This document shows, piece by piece, positions 1-7,889 of a stretch of 25,374 nucleotides of DNA (its first letter is position 1; every line of letters starts with the position of its first letter). The stretch is from a virus, in IMG/VR virus record IMGVR_UViG_3300001472_000157, positions 1 to 25,374 of that record; one strand, 5' to 3'. The position numbers and the translations under genes are program-made. The notes below the pieces were generated by a model. The model had not been told where the DNA came from. It ran no database searches and worked only from the letters and a program-made list of their open reading frames with translations.

Positions 1-548
1 TCGGCAATCTCTAAATCCCAATCGCCCGCCGTCTCCTCGTGCCAGCTAAGCATACCTAAATGATGGTCGGATACCGGGTAACATGCCATTAGGTCTGCGC
101 GGGCAGTTTTTGGTCCGGCTGTTGGCTTGAGCTTTGGGAGTTTGTCCGTCATAGCCTGAAGGGCCTCGCGGATCATTTCTTCTTGGCGCTCCTGATCGCG
201 GGTCGTCTTGACCCACTCCATTGCAACCTCGCCGTCTGGGCGGTAGAGCGTGGAACGGCCCTTGACGTTGTAGCCGTCCTCGACCCCAGAATCAAACGAT
301 CCGCGACCGGATGGCTCTGGCTTTACCCACAACGATGCGTCTGCTGTGCGACCGGCTGTGGCACATGCCGCGTCATACCAAGCGCCTGATCCGCCTATAG
401 AGGAGCCATCCTCGATGGCTGCGGTACGAATAGCGCCGTGCAGCCCCTTGGCTAACACGCCTCGCGGCGGGTGGCCCAGTGCTAGCTTGGCTTCAACGCA
501 GTCAATCCGCCTGTTGGCTTCATCTTCTGAAATACCGGGGTTTGGCAT
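1..548 (-). CDS. Partial phage wHTH-metallophosphoesterase-like protein (runs off left edge)
   Basis: I read 182 complete codons from an ATG at 548 down to base 3; no stop is reached, so the C-terminal part lies outside the window. GAGG sits 6 bases before the ATG. The first ~75 residues (ANRRIDCVEA near 11-20, GLHGAIRTAA near 35-44) look like a phage helix-turn-helix/winged-helix segment. A strand-rich stretch follows (VKGRSTLYRPDGEVAMEWVK, about 95-114), then a helix, and at 159-165 the motif VSDHHLG, continuing to LSWHEETAGDWDLEIA. From memory, phage proteins with this layout continue into a calcineurin-like metallophosphoesterase, and DxH would be its first metal-binding motif. The remaining metal motifs cannot be checked because the gene is cut. 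It lies 47 bases downstream of the lysis-type genes. Function is inferred; the gene itself is clear. Confidence 0.72.
   Translation of the reverse strand, partial: MPNPGISEDEANRRIDCVEAKLALGHPPRGVLAKGLHGAIRTAAIEDGSSIGGSGAWYDAACATAGRTADASLWVKPEPSGRGSFDSGVEDGYNVKGRSTLYRPDGEVAMEWVKTTRDQERQEEMIREALQAMTDKLPKLKPTAGPKTARADLMACYPVSDHHLGMLSWHEETAGDWDLEIA
391..400 (-). promoter_or_regulatory. CTATAGGNGG motif, copy C (inside a coding region)
   Basis: The minus strand reads CTATAGGCGG, preceded by GGATGGCTCCT. It matches copy B (minus strand, 14195-14204) at about 16 of 22 bases when the flanks are included. It lies inside the partial phosphoesterase-like gene, where it encodes Ser-Ile-Gly-Gly, so coding constraint could explain it. 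It is listed because all three CTATAG hexamers I found in the window share this context. Function is unknown. Confidence 0.2.
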
Positions 549-595
549 AATCGACCTCGCCTAGTCGTTGGTGGGGTTTGCTCGTCCTGTGCGTT

Positions 596-952
596 TCATG
601 TCGCCTTCCTCTCGCTTGCTACGGGGGGGTGTGCGCCGTTATGCTGTTTTCTAAGCGACGCAGTTTCAGATTTTAGGTACGCGATATCCGATTGCATCAT
701 TGCAGCCGCCATATGGTCGCGCCTCATGTTTTCTGGCGACGACATCTGCGCCAAAATGTTAATGCGCTGCTCTTGTTTTTCTGTCCGGGTATCCAACGCA
801 TCGATGCGGCGATCCAAGCCGCGCAAACGGACCTCGGTGTCCGCGAGCTGCTCGATCACGGTTGACAGTTTCTGGCGTACGATTGCCGCTGCTGAAACCA
901 CGGATACCAGCATTCCCGCCAGAGTCAGGATCATCCGTCCGTCGAGTTCCAT
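596..952 (-). CDS. Membrane-anchored coiled-coil protein, possible i-spanin-like lysis protein
   Basis: A 118-residue protein with an N-terminal hydrophobic helix (about residues 7-25, ILTLAGMLVSVVSAAAIV), followed by a long charged heptad-like region (about 27-75, including TEVRLRGLDRRIDALDTRTE) and a polar tail. This single-span plus coiled-coil layout is typical of inner-membrane spanins (Rz-like) and of some haemolysin XhlA-type phage proteins. I cannot distinguish these, and no lipoprotein o-spanin partner is visible nearby. Its ATG overlaps the TGA of the holin-like gene by one base (TGATG), which indicates translational coupling within a lysis operon. The topology is predicted by eye and the function follows from topology plus context. 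Confidence 0.7.
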   Translation of the reverse strand: MELDGRMILTLAGMLVSVVSAAAIVRQKLSTVIEQLADTEVRLRGLDRRIDALDTRTEKQEQRINILAQMSSPENMRRDHMAAAMMQSDIAYLKSETASLRKQHNGAHPPVASERKAT

Positions 953-1116
953 CAGTCGCGCCGCGTCCAGCGCTTGACGGTCTCAGTCTCCCAGATGCGC
1001 AGCGTCAGCCAAATTATAGAAAGGATCGCCGCGACATCCGGGATGATGGCGAACCAAGAGCCGATTCCGCCAGCCACAGCGGCCACGTCAAATCCTGTTT
1101 TGAGTTCATCGGTCAC
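952..1116 (-). CDS. Small holin-like membrane protein (GTG start)
   Basis: A longer frame is open upstream (to 1203), but that extension lies over the preceding gene. I choose GTG at 1116, which gives 54 residues beginning VTDELKTGFD. This start overlaps the upstream TGA (GTGA) and has GGAG 7 bases before it, inside the end of the upstream gene. The protein has a short amphipathic N-terminus, one or two closely spaced hydrophobic segments (VAAVAGGIGSWFAIIP and VAAILSIIWLTLRIW) and a basic tail (TVKRWTRRD). Size, topology and position between a secreted small protein and a membrane-bound coiled-coil protein match small phage holins, which form lesions in the inner membrane at the end of infection. 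The holin call is an inference from topology and context. Confidence 0.72.
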   Translation of the reverse strand: MTDELKTGFDVAAVAGGIGSWFAIIPDVAAILSIIWLTLRIWETETVKRWTRRD

Positions 1117-1388
1117 GCCGGATCTCCAGGCTGTAAGATTTCTCCCAAGTACATCGGCCCGGTGCAGATAGCGCCTTCCGGTCTTACAAACCACACTGTC
1201 CATCTGACTTTTCCTGCAAACACAAAGAAAATCTGTCCGAGCTTGTTAACGCCAATAAATCTCAGCGTCTCATCATGCTTCGCCATCTGCTCTTGCATAT
1301 CCTTGTCGTTTTTAACGCAAATAATCTGCTGCTGCGCAGCAACCGGCGTCGTAAACAGGCACGCTGCGATGACGAGGGCGGCGCGCAC
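1113..1388 (-). CDS. Small secreted protein of the lysis region (signal peptide, GTG start)
   Basis: A 91-residue protein from GTG at 1388, with a GGGG/AGGCG purine run upstream. Residues 1-18 (read with initiator Met, MRAALVIAACLFTTPVAA) form a classic signal peptide with an AxA signal-peptidase I site before QQQ. There is no lipobox, so it is not an obvious o-spanin. The mature ~72 residues contain two cysteines, at the start (IICVK) and near the end (GAICTG), a GQIFFVFAGK strand and a WTVWFVRPEG strand. This pattern recalls small secreted proteins I have seen in alphaproteobacterial genomes and phages, whose function is not known to me. It follows the 229-residue tail protein by 5 bases and overlaps the holin-like gene by 4 bases. 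Export to the periplasm is inferred. Confidence 0.72.
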   Translation of the reverse strand: MRAALVIAACLFTTPVAAQQQIICVKNDKDMQEQMAKHDETLRFIGVNKLGQIFFVFAGKVRWTVWFVRPEGAICTGPMYLGEILQPGDPA

Positions 1389-1393
1389 GTCGC

Positions 1394-2083
1394 CTACCCC
1401 TCATAGCTGATGTTGATCGTACCTGCGTCGAAGGTGTCAGTCGTTTTGATTTGGAGGCGATCCAACTCAGCGGACAGTGACTTTGATCCGCCCTGTATGC
1501 GTGTGACTGCGCCAGCATCGGCTAGGATGCTGCTCGACACCCACGAGTACGTTGCTGCGTTTGCCAAGTGCATTGTCATGGTCCCCGACCAAATTTCCGA
1601 CGCCGCGTTGGCGTCAATCGCTAAAAAAGCCGCGGTTGTGCTTGCGGAGGCAGTGCCATAGCTGATTGAACTGAGATAGCCGCTGGTTTCAAGGCCACCG
1701 GCATCGCCGATTGTGACTAGCAATTGCGCGCTGCCGTTGGTTGACACACCTGCGAATAGTATGTTGATCCGCTTTGTCCCGGCGGGGATGCCAGTAAAAT
1801 CTATCGCGCTGCCGCTGGTTGTCGCTTGGCGTGTCGCAAGCGTGATGTTGGCGGCGACACTCGCAAAAACGGGCGCAGCGCCAGCGCCTTGAGAAGTTAG
1901 GATCTGGCCGCTGCTGCCAGTTGCTACCGCCGCCGGATTTCCGGACGCATCGTACGTGATGAGGTTTCCATCGGTTCCGGGTGCCATCTTGGCGAGGGTA
2001 ACTGCATCGTCCGCGATGCTGGCAGTTACGACCTCGCCCGAGGCAATGGTGCGAACGCCGCTTGTGACCTTTGTGAGTGCCAT
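1394..2083 (-). CDS. Tail-fibre-associated/accessory virion protein
   Basis: A 229-residue protein from ATG at 2083, with GGAG 7 bases upstream. The N-terminus (MALTKVTSGVRT, then ASIADDAVTLAKMAPGTDGN) is a common opening of phage tail-fibre and tail-spike accessory proteins. Next come low-complexity Ser/Ala/Gly stretches and the motif GSSGQILTSQGAGAAPVF, which resembles the fibre segment GTDGHVLTSNGSGSAPTF in the large upstream fibre. The C-terminal ~130 residues look beta-rich (FTGIPAGTKRINILFAGV, TINISYEG), compatible with a receptor-binding or decorating domain. No catalytic motif is visible. It lies between the fibre and lysis genes, so a distal tail position is plausible but inferred. 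Confidence 0.75.
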   Translation of the reverse strand: MALTKVTSGVRTIASGEVVTASIADDAVTLAKMAPGTDGNLITYDASGNPAAVATGSSGQILTSQGAGAAPVFASVAANITLATRQATTSGSAIDFTGIPAGTKRINILFAGVSTNGSAQLLVTIGDAGGLETSGYLSSISYGTASASTTAAFLAIDANAASEIWSGTMTMHLANAATYSWVSSSILADAGAVTRIQGGSKSLSAELDRLQIKTTDTFDAGTINISYEG

Positions 2084-2092
2084 CGGAATCTC

Positions 2093-2314
2093 CTATGCGT
2101 TTGATGCAATTGCATTGTGAAACGGTGTCAGGTCTTCGTCCGTCCAGAAATCCCACTCAACGACGAGTTTCAAATGCTCAACGTTTCGCGCCACAATTGT
2201 TTTATCGTTTGCAAATGCGTCAGGATCAGCGGCGACCTCATTAAGCATCGTTACACTCCCCATCGCGGCTCTGTATCGACGGGCAATATCTTCTTCGGTG
2301 AGATCATCATCCAT
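2093..2314 (-). CDS. Small acidic phage protein next to the tail fibre
   Basis: A 73-residue acidic protein. Its ATG lies in the last codons of the fibre gene (8-base overlap), so translation is likely coupled. The C-terminal half (NVEHLKLVVEWDFWTDEDLT, then PFHNAIA) matches a pattern I recognise in small phage proteins encoded beside fibre genes. I do not know an established function. It could be a fibre chaperone or attachment factor by analogy of position only. There are no membrane segments and no cysteines. Confidence 0.7.
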   Translation of the reverse strand: MDDDLTEEDIARRYRAAMGSVTMLNEVAADPDAFANDKTIVARNVEHLKLVVEWDFWTDEDLTPFHNAIASNA

Positions 2315-5300
2315 TGACTTGCTCCTTTAATGTTTCAACTTCGGCTGACAGGTCCTGAATGGCTTTGACCAAAACCGGTATCAACTTGCCGGGTGCGGCT
2401 TCGAGCTTTTCAGGGTTTTCCTTGAGCACAATATCCAGAAAATCCTCAGCACCGGCTGCGACCTGCGCTTCGTCAAGCTCCTGCGCGATAAATCCGGCCT
2501 CTTGCTGCCCGACTTTGCCGCCATCGCGCATGTCCCACGTAAACTTCACAGGGTTCAAAGTATTGATAAAGTCAAGACCAAGTAATAGCGGCACAATATC
2601 CTTTTTATCTCTGCGATCTGACAGTGCAGTGATGCTGGTTACTTGGCAGCGGAGTGCGCCGACGCTACTACTGCCCAATGTTACTTCATGGTTGACACTA
2701 TTACTTGAGGGATTAGCACTAAATCCAATTATAGTGCAGCCAATATTTGTCGCCGTTGCCTTCCCGGCAGTGCTTCCCAGTATTGTGTTATGGGTGCCAC
2801 TGCTCAAATTTTCACCACAGTCATTTGCGCCGATGACTATGTTATCAGACCCGCTGGTCAGAGATTTCGCTGCATCGACTGAGCCGCAGAAATTGTCGGA
2901 CCCCGTGGTCAGGTCTTCAGAGGCTTTTATGCCGAGCGCGACGTTATTCAAACCGCTGGTGATCGACTTTCCGGCTTTTTGCCCTACAGCGACGTTTCCA
3001 TAAGCACTGCCGTTGAGCGCTTGCAAAGTTTGCTGGCCTACGCCGGTGTTTGCGGCAGTGTTCCCGTTGCCCACGTCTGTGCCTAAATAGAGCGAATTAG
3101 TTCCGCTTGCCGCTGCATCCGACAAACCATTGATGCTTGTCGCGCCACCGCCACCGGCAGCGGCTTGGAATGTCGGAGCAGAACCAGACCCGTTCGATGT
3201 GAGGACGTGCCCGTCAGTCCCTACGGCAGTGGCGCCAATCGCACTCGTGCCATTTCCAAACAAAATTCCGTTGGCCGCAAACGTCCCAGCACCCGTTCCA
3301 CCCTGAGCAACCGTCAGGTCCGTCGTTAGTCCTGTGATCGAGGTGATGTCAGAGTTCGCACCGCGCGCCGCTGCACCAAGCGCGGTTAGCGCCGCACCTG
3401 CGCTCGTGGCATTTGTGCCTCCGTTGGCGATAGGTAATGTGCCGCTCACATCTGTTGTGAGTACAATTGCACCTCGCGTAATTTCCTGCCCACTCAGCGT
3501 GAGGTAGTCCAGAGAACCGGCGAGAGTGACGTTCGTGGAATTATCCGTCCCCGCAGCATCTACTCCAATCGATGTGCGTAGTGTTGCGCCACTCTCAGCA
3601 ACAGGATCACCAGAACCGTCCCCAACAATCATCTGACCGTCGGAAAGCACTGACATAGCTGTAATAGCGCCCGTTCCCGAGCCAAGCAAAATGCCGCCGT
3701 CAGTTAAAGATGTTGCGCCGATACCGCCGTTCGCCACGGGCAGCGTACCGGAAACATCCGTCGTCAAAACAATCGCACCACGCGTAATTTCCTGACCGCT
3801 GATCGTCAAATAATCGAGCGATCCAGCGAGAGTTACGTTTGTGGAGTTATCCGTGCCAGCGGCGTCAACGCCAATCGACGTGCGCAGCGTCGCACCACTT
3901 TCCGCGACCGGATCGGTAGTACCGTCACCGACAATCATTTCGCCGTTTGCGAGGACAGCCATAGCTGTAATTGCACCAGTGCCGCTTCCGAGCAATAAAC
4001 CTCCGTCGGTCAGTGATGTTGCGCCACTACCGCCGTTGGCGACTGGCAATGTGCCTGAAACGTCGGTCGTCAGGACGATTGCGCCTCGTGTGATTTCTTG
4101 GCCACTGAGTGTTAGATAATCAAGCGACCCAGCAAGGGTGACCGGCGCTGCGTTGGCGTCGATGCTTTGCTTGACGCGCAGGCTGGACATGCCCTTAACA
4201 TTGTCACTGCCAGCCTCGGCCTCAGCCTGAGAAGCGATTGCCGAAAACACGCCATTGGATCCGGCGGCTCCGGTCGATCCGGTAGCCCCGGTATCGCCGC
4301 GCGGGATAGCAAAATTAAATGTTGCCGAGCTGGACGAGCCTCCGTTGACGACGGTTGCGCTACTTCCAGCCGCGCCGGTTGTCACCGTGCCAACTGCAAT
4401 TGTTGCCGCGTTGCCAGCTGTCCCTTGGTCGCCTTTTGGTATGGTAAAATTGAAGGTTGCAGCAGACGATGAGCCACTGTTAGCGACAGATGCGCTGGTG
4501 CCAGCGCCGCCGGTTGTCGTTGACCCAACCGCGACGGTCGCCGCCGAGCCTGTTGATCCCGTCGATCCCGTCGATCCGGTCGCACCGTTATCACCCTTCG
4601 GTATCGTAAACGACAAAACGCCACCGGACGTGATCGAAACCGCCGCACTGCTCCCCGCCGCACCGGTCGTTACTGAACCGATCGACGGGTCCACGCCAAG
4701 CGACTGCGTGGATATGTGCATAACCTCAATGTTGCCAGTGCCGGAAGGCGGGGCAGTCGAGAACGTCAGTGTCGTCCCGGAAACAGAATAAGTGTTTTTC
4801 TGCTGGTACACGCCGCTGATGTAGACGCTGGTATTGTTTTCGCTTGCCGGAGTGGCCGACAGCGTAAATGCGGTCTGCGAACCTGTGCCATTAAACAGAT
4901 CAACGGATTGAGTTCCCGCGTGAGTTTCTGCCGTAGCAGCAGACGCCGCCGAAGCCGTGGCCGAGTTAGCACTAGCCGTTGCGCTGCTTGCGCTGGCTGT
5001 CGCGCTGGCCGCCGCTGCCGTCGCGCTTGCCGCAGCACCGCTAATTGCGGCTGTGGTCGGGCCAGTTTCAAAAGCCGTGGCGGCTTCATTAAACGCAAGA
5101 ACCGTGCCGCCGGTAATTGCAGTGGGCAACGTAGGATCAAACGATCCTGTGTAGCCGTCAGGAAGCTGCGCCGTGCGCTCCAACGCGCGCTGCTGCTCTT
5201 GGTCAACAGCCGTAAGCCGGTCAAGCGCCTCTTCATGGCTCTCCGCCGGGAACGGATCGTTTTCAACGTAATCCGTTTCCTGCGTTTGCGTTGTGGCTCG

Positions 5301-5552
5301 GTTGATGACCCATTTAACCGTACTGGCCGGAGCCACTGCCGCTGTTACCGTGCCGGTCGCGCCGGAACCACCAGAAACCGTAAAGTCAGAGCCGTTTGAT
5401 TTGACGGTCTCCGCTCCGGTCGCGATTACAACCTCAACGACCTCAATTTCAGCAGTCGTGCCGGTGCCGAAAAATACATAAGTCACGGCAAAAGACGTAG
5501 TTGATCCGTTCCCTGTGTAGGAAACCGTATTTGTGGTACTGGAAATCGTCAT
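2307..5552 (-). CDS. Modular tail fibre with S74-type intramolecular chaperone
   Basis: A 1081-residue adhesin. The N-terminus (MTISSTTNTVSYTGNGSTTS, with residues to ~170 including ETDYVENDPFPAESHEEALDRL) is a T7-like fibre base that attaches to the short tail. An Ala/Ser-rich helix follows (ATAAAASATASASSATASAN, about 175-210), then a small beta domain, then three collagen-like/IPKGD units (about 290-430, with GATGSTGSTGSTGS). Next come two and a half near-identical 102-residue repeats (471-717), a region of YadA-head-like motifs (about 845-965: NVAVGQKAGKS, NVALGIKASEDL, NTILGSTAGKA), and a C-terminal S74/ICA domain from ~978 (SDRRDKKDI... EAGFIAQELDEA) ending in a coiled coil. S74 domains trimerise fibres and usually cleave themselves off at the Ser of the SD dipeptide, so the mature fibre may end near 977. 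The ATG overlaps the stop of the upstream ejection gene (ATGA). Confidence 0.92.
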   Translation of the reverse strand: MTISSTTNTVSYTGNGSTTSFAVTYVFFGTGTTAEIEVVEVVIATGAETVKSNGSDFTVSGGSGATGTVTAAVAPASTVKWVINRATTQTQETDYVENDPFPAESHEEALDRLTAVDQEQQRALERTAQLPDGYTGSFDPTLPTAITGGTVLAFNEAATAFETGPTTAAISGAAASATAAAASATASASSATASANSATASAASAATAETHAGTQSVDLFNGTGSQTAFTLSATPASENNTSVYISGVYQQKNTYSVSGTTLTFSTAPPSGTGNIEVMHISTQSLGVDPSIGSVTTGAAGSSAAVSITSGGVLSFTIPKGDNGATGSTGSTGSTGSAATVAVGSTTTGGAGTSASVANSGSSSAATFNFTIPKGDQGTAGNAATIAVGTVTTGAAGSSATVVNGGSSSSATFNFAIPRGDTGATGSTGAAGSNGVFSAIASQAEAEAGSDNVKGMSSLRVKQSIDANAAPVTLAGSLDYLTLSGQEITRGAIVLTTDVSGTLPVANGGSGATSLTDGGLLLGSGTGAITAMAVLANGEMIVGDGTTDPVAESGATLRTSIGVDAAGTDNSTNVTLAGSLDYLTISGQEITRGAIVLTTDVSGTLPVANGGIGATSLTDGGILLGSGTGAITAMSVLSDGQMIVGDGSGDPVAESGATLRTSIGVDAAGTDNSTNVTLAGSLDYLTLSGQEITRGAIVLTTDVSGTLPIANGGTNATSAGAALTALGAAARGANSDITSITGLTTDLTVAQGGTGAGTFAANGILFGNGTSAIGATAVGTDGHVLTSNGSGSAPTFQAAAGGGGATSINGLSDAAASGTNSLYLGTDVGNGNTAANTGVGQQTLQALNGSAYGNVAVGQKAGKSITSGLNNVALGIKASEDLTTGSDNFCGSVDAAKSLTSGSDNIVIGANDCGENLSSGTHNTILGSTAGKATATNIGCTIIGFSANPSSNSVNHEVTLGSSSVGALRCQVTSITALSDRRDKKDIVPLLLGLDFINTLNPVKFTWDMRDGGKVGQQEAGFIAQELDEAQVAAGAEDFLDIVLKENPEKLEAAPGKLIPVLVKAIQDLSAEVETLKEQVNG
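3402..4142 (-). repeat. Tandem 306-bp (102-codon) repeats inside the tail-fibre gene
   Basis: Unit 1 spans 4142-3837, unit 2 spans 3836-3531 and partial unit 3 spans 3530-3402, with a period of exactly 306 bases. Each starts with the codons for VTLAGSLDYL and runs through SGQEITRGAIVLTTDVSGTL; units 1 and 2 continue to GATLRTSIGVDAAGTDNSTN. The amino-acid sequence is almost invariant (Val/Ile, Ala/Ser, Thr/Ser swaps), while the DNA differs at many third positions. The copies are therefore not a very recent duplication, or have been under selection on protein sequence. Likely role: a repeated beta segment that sets shaft length. Confidence 0.93.
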
Positions 5553-7888
5553 CGTGCGGTTCCTTCGTTCGCTGGCTCATTGTAGCCCGTATATGATCGA
5601 ATTGCGCTGTAATATTGACGCAGTTCTTCTTGAATTTCCGGCTCTGCCGCAGAAAGGGCTGCAAGCCTACCCATATGTGCCCCCACGTCCTTGGATATTT
5701 CAGTAGCCGGTGTTGCCAGCCATTTGATGAAACCGGGGTTTGTCATAAGTTTGGCGGCACCAACTGGGGCAAGAACGCTTCCGGTGACCATTGCAGCAGC
5801 CGTGCCGAGTTCACCAGTTATTACTCGCTCCCCCGCGCCCGTCAAAGAACCCCAAAAAATCATCTGATCAATAGCGCCAGCAGTGTTGGAAAAGTTCGTA
5901 TAGCGTTTGACCTCTTTGAGCGCCCCAACAACATCAACGAGATTCATCAAGTTGTTGGACACCCCTGCAAACTGAGTGCCGCCGAACAGCGCCTCCATTC
6001 CCTCGGGGCCATTCTTTTTGATTTGCGACAGGTTCCTCATAAAAATTGCAACGCTGAACTCTGCCACATCGCCCACCTGCGTCCCAGTATTTTCACGACC
6101 AAGGTTATAAAGGGCGGACCCAGCAACATCCCCCCACTCTTCTGGAGTAAAGTTATCCCGAAGACGCTGGAGTGCCTTAATGCCCTCTTTGCCAGTGCCT
6201 TTTGCGGAAGTCATAATGTATTCATAAGCCTGATTGTCGGCATCAAACTTTCTTATTTTGTCAAAAGTTTTCTGCGCTGTATCCGCAAAAATAGCGCGTT
6301 CAGTGTCGATGGCTTTTAATTTGCCGCCAAGGTCAGGCCGAACAGAATTTGCCGCTACGGATAGGTCGTCGGTTATTGCGTCATAGATTTTGCGAACCGC
6401 AGAATCATAGTCACCTTCCGTTCCAGACTTTACTGCCCCTTTCTTGATTTCTCTAAGGATAGTCCTGATGTCCCTTAATTGCTTAAACGTAAGCTCCCCG
6501 CTCTCAGCCATTATGGCGTATCGAGAGTATTTGTTTACGAGTTTAAAGATTGCACCCTCTGGAGCTACGTCAGCGGTTAGCTCCACAAAGTCTGCTATGA
6601 ACGGCTCAAGAACAGAGTTCAGTGCAGTCATTTGCTCAACCGGAGCGTCTGCACCAATTTCATCAAAGACTTCAGTATATTTTTTATGAAACCCTTCTTT
6701 AACGCGCTTTTCAGCGGCCTCAACAGATGCCTTTACCGCCGCACCGGCTTCATTAGGTGTTCGCACTTGCCCCATTTTGGATGCAATACCACGCAAGGCG
6801 TCATCCAACTGAACAACAACTTTCTCAGCCTGTTTTTGCATGATGGGCGCTGCGGCCATCCTTTGCTCAAGACCAGCACCCATCCGTCCAAGCATACCTT
6901 TACGACCAATTGCAGCGCCGACCGGCTCAATCCCAAGAGATTCAAACTTTGCAATCAAATCAGAAGCCGCGTTACGGACTGTGGGCGAAACTCCCGTCAA
7001 AACACGCTTGCCGCCCTCGGCCAACATGCGCCCACCTTTTTCGCCGCCAGCAGTTAAGACAGCACGAGTTCCGCTTTCCGCAAATTCGCCAGCAATAGTT
7101 TTTGGCGCTCTTACGCGGCCACCAAAAACGCCCGCAGAGGTGTCGAATGCCCTCGCTGTAAACTCAGTGCCAGCAATTATTCCGCCATAAGTCCCCGCTC
7201 CCGGACCAGCCAATAAAGTCCCGACAAGACCACCGACCGTTCCACCAATTACTTCAAGACCTGTTTTGGCAAGACTAGCGGCGTCTCCTAAATCTAGTCC
7301 CGGCGGGTTGTATATCGTAAATTTTTTGGTATCTGGGTCAAAAAACAGGAAATTGTCTTCACCATACGGAACTGTTCCGGGGTAATAGTTGTTTAATGTA
7401 GCCAGCTTTTCGTCCGTGGTTTCTAGCTCTCCGACCATAGCCCTAACCAAACCCGGCGCGCCGCTTTCGCTGTCGATGTTTTCCCGTTCCCAAGATTTGT
7501 CCCTCTGAGCCTTTTGGGCGGCGTATGCTGGCGTGCTTTCGTGTTGGGAAATGATTTGATCAAGCTCTTCTTGAGTCACATCCGCTGGAAGACGGAAAAT
7601 TTGCCCTTCATATTCAAATATCTTCACTTGCGGCACTGCGGCTGGTGCAACAGGCGTTGGTTCTACAGGCGCTGGCCCTACAGAATCGGGTTCTGTTGGC
7701 GCAGGTTCTGCAGGTGCCTGTTCAACCGGAACTTCGGCAGGCACTTCAGCAGAAGCCATTTGAACCGGCTCTACCTCTTCGGTTGGCAATGCCTGCTCTT
7801 GCTGCGGGATTAACGCAGAAAGCGCACCAGCAACCTGATCCATATCAATTTGACCGCCAAGAAGGTCTAATGTTTGAGGCTCCGCCAT
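5549..7888 (-). CDS. Large internal virion / ejection protein (T7 gp16 position)
   Basis: A 779-residue protein in the place of the largest ejection protein of T7-like phages, just before the fibre. Residues 1-85 include a Pro/Glu/Ala-rich linker (EVPAEVPVEQAPAEPAPTEP). A small domain follows, about 88-115 (KIFEYEGQIFRLPADVTQEE), whose pattern is common near the N-termini of phage ejection proteins. A glycine-rich hydrophobic stretch at about 205-245 (VIGGTVGGLVGTLLAGPGAG) could insert in or cross the host membrane. The remainder is helical (KQLRDIRTILREIKKGAVKS near the middle). There is no transglycosylase signature like that of T7 gp16, and it is shorter (779 against about 1318 residues). 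It starts one base after the preceding gene's stop. The ejection role is inferred from position and composition. Confidence 0.72.
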   Translation of the reverse strand: MAEPQTLDLLGGQIDMDQVAGALSALIPQQEQALPTEEVEPVQMASAEVPAEVPVEQAPAEPAPTEPDSVGPAPVEPTPVAPAAVPQVKIFEYEGQIFRLPADVTQEELDQIISQHESTPAYAAQKAQRDKSWERENIDSESGAPGLVRAMVGELETTDEKLATLNNYYPGTVPYGEDNFLFFDPDTKKFTIYNPPGLDLGDAASLAKTGLEVIGGTVGGLVGTLLAGPGAGTYGGIIAGTEFTARAFDTSAGVFGGRVRAPKTIAGEFAESGTRAVLTAGGEKGGRMLAEGGKRVLTGVSPTVRNAASDLIAKFESLGIEPVGAAIGRKGMLGRMGAGLEQRMAAAPIMQKQAEKVVVQLDDALRGIASKMGQVRTPNEAGAAVKASVEAAEKRVKEGFHKKYTEVFDEIGADAPVEQMTALNSVLEPFIADFVELTADVAPEGAIFKLVNKYSRYAIMAESGELTFKQLRDIRTILREIKKGAVKSGTEGDYDSAVRKIYDAITDDLSVAANSVRPDLGGKLKAIDTERAIFADTAQKTFDKIRKFDADNQAYEYIMTSAKGTGKEGIKALQRLRDNFTPEEWGDVAGSALYNLGRENTGTQVGDVAEFSVAIFMRNLSQIKKNGPEGMEALFGGTQFAGVSNNLMNLVDVVGALKEVKRYTNFSNTAGAIDQMIFWGSLTGAGERVITGELGTAAAMVTGSVLAPVGAAKLMTNPGFIKWLATPATEISKDVGAHMGRLAALSAAEPEIQEELRQYYSAIRSYTGYNEPANEGTAR

Positions 7889-7889
7889 G

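Noticed and set aside
561-599. 12-codon ATGA-coupled ORF (MKRTGRANPTND) after the coiled-coil protein
   Set aside because: Too short to judge and with no conserved feature; it is at most a coupling leader for the next gene.
952-1203. 83-residue reading of the holin-like gene
   Set aside because: The first 29 residues overlap the secreted-protein gene; the GTG at 1116 overlaps the preceding stop and has GGAG upstream.
4255-5399. Long plus-strand open frames (178 and 227 codons) antisense to the tail fibre
   Set aside because: They lie opposite repetitive, GC-biased fibre codons, have low-complexity Pro/Val/Ala or Arg/Cys-rich composition, no ribosome site and no recognisable motif.
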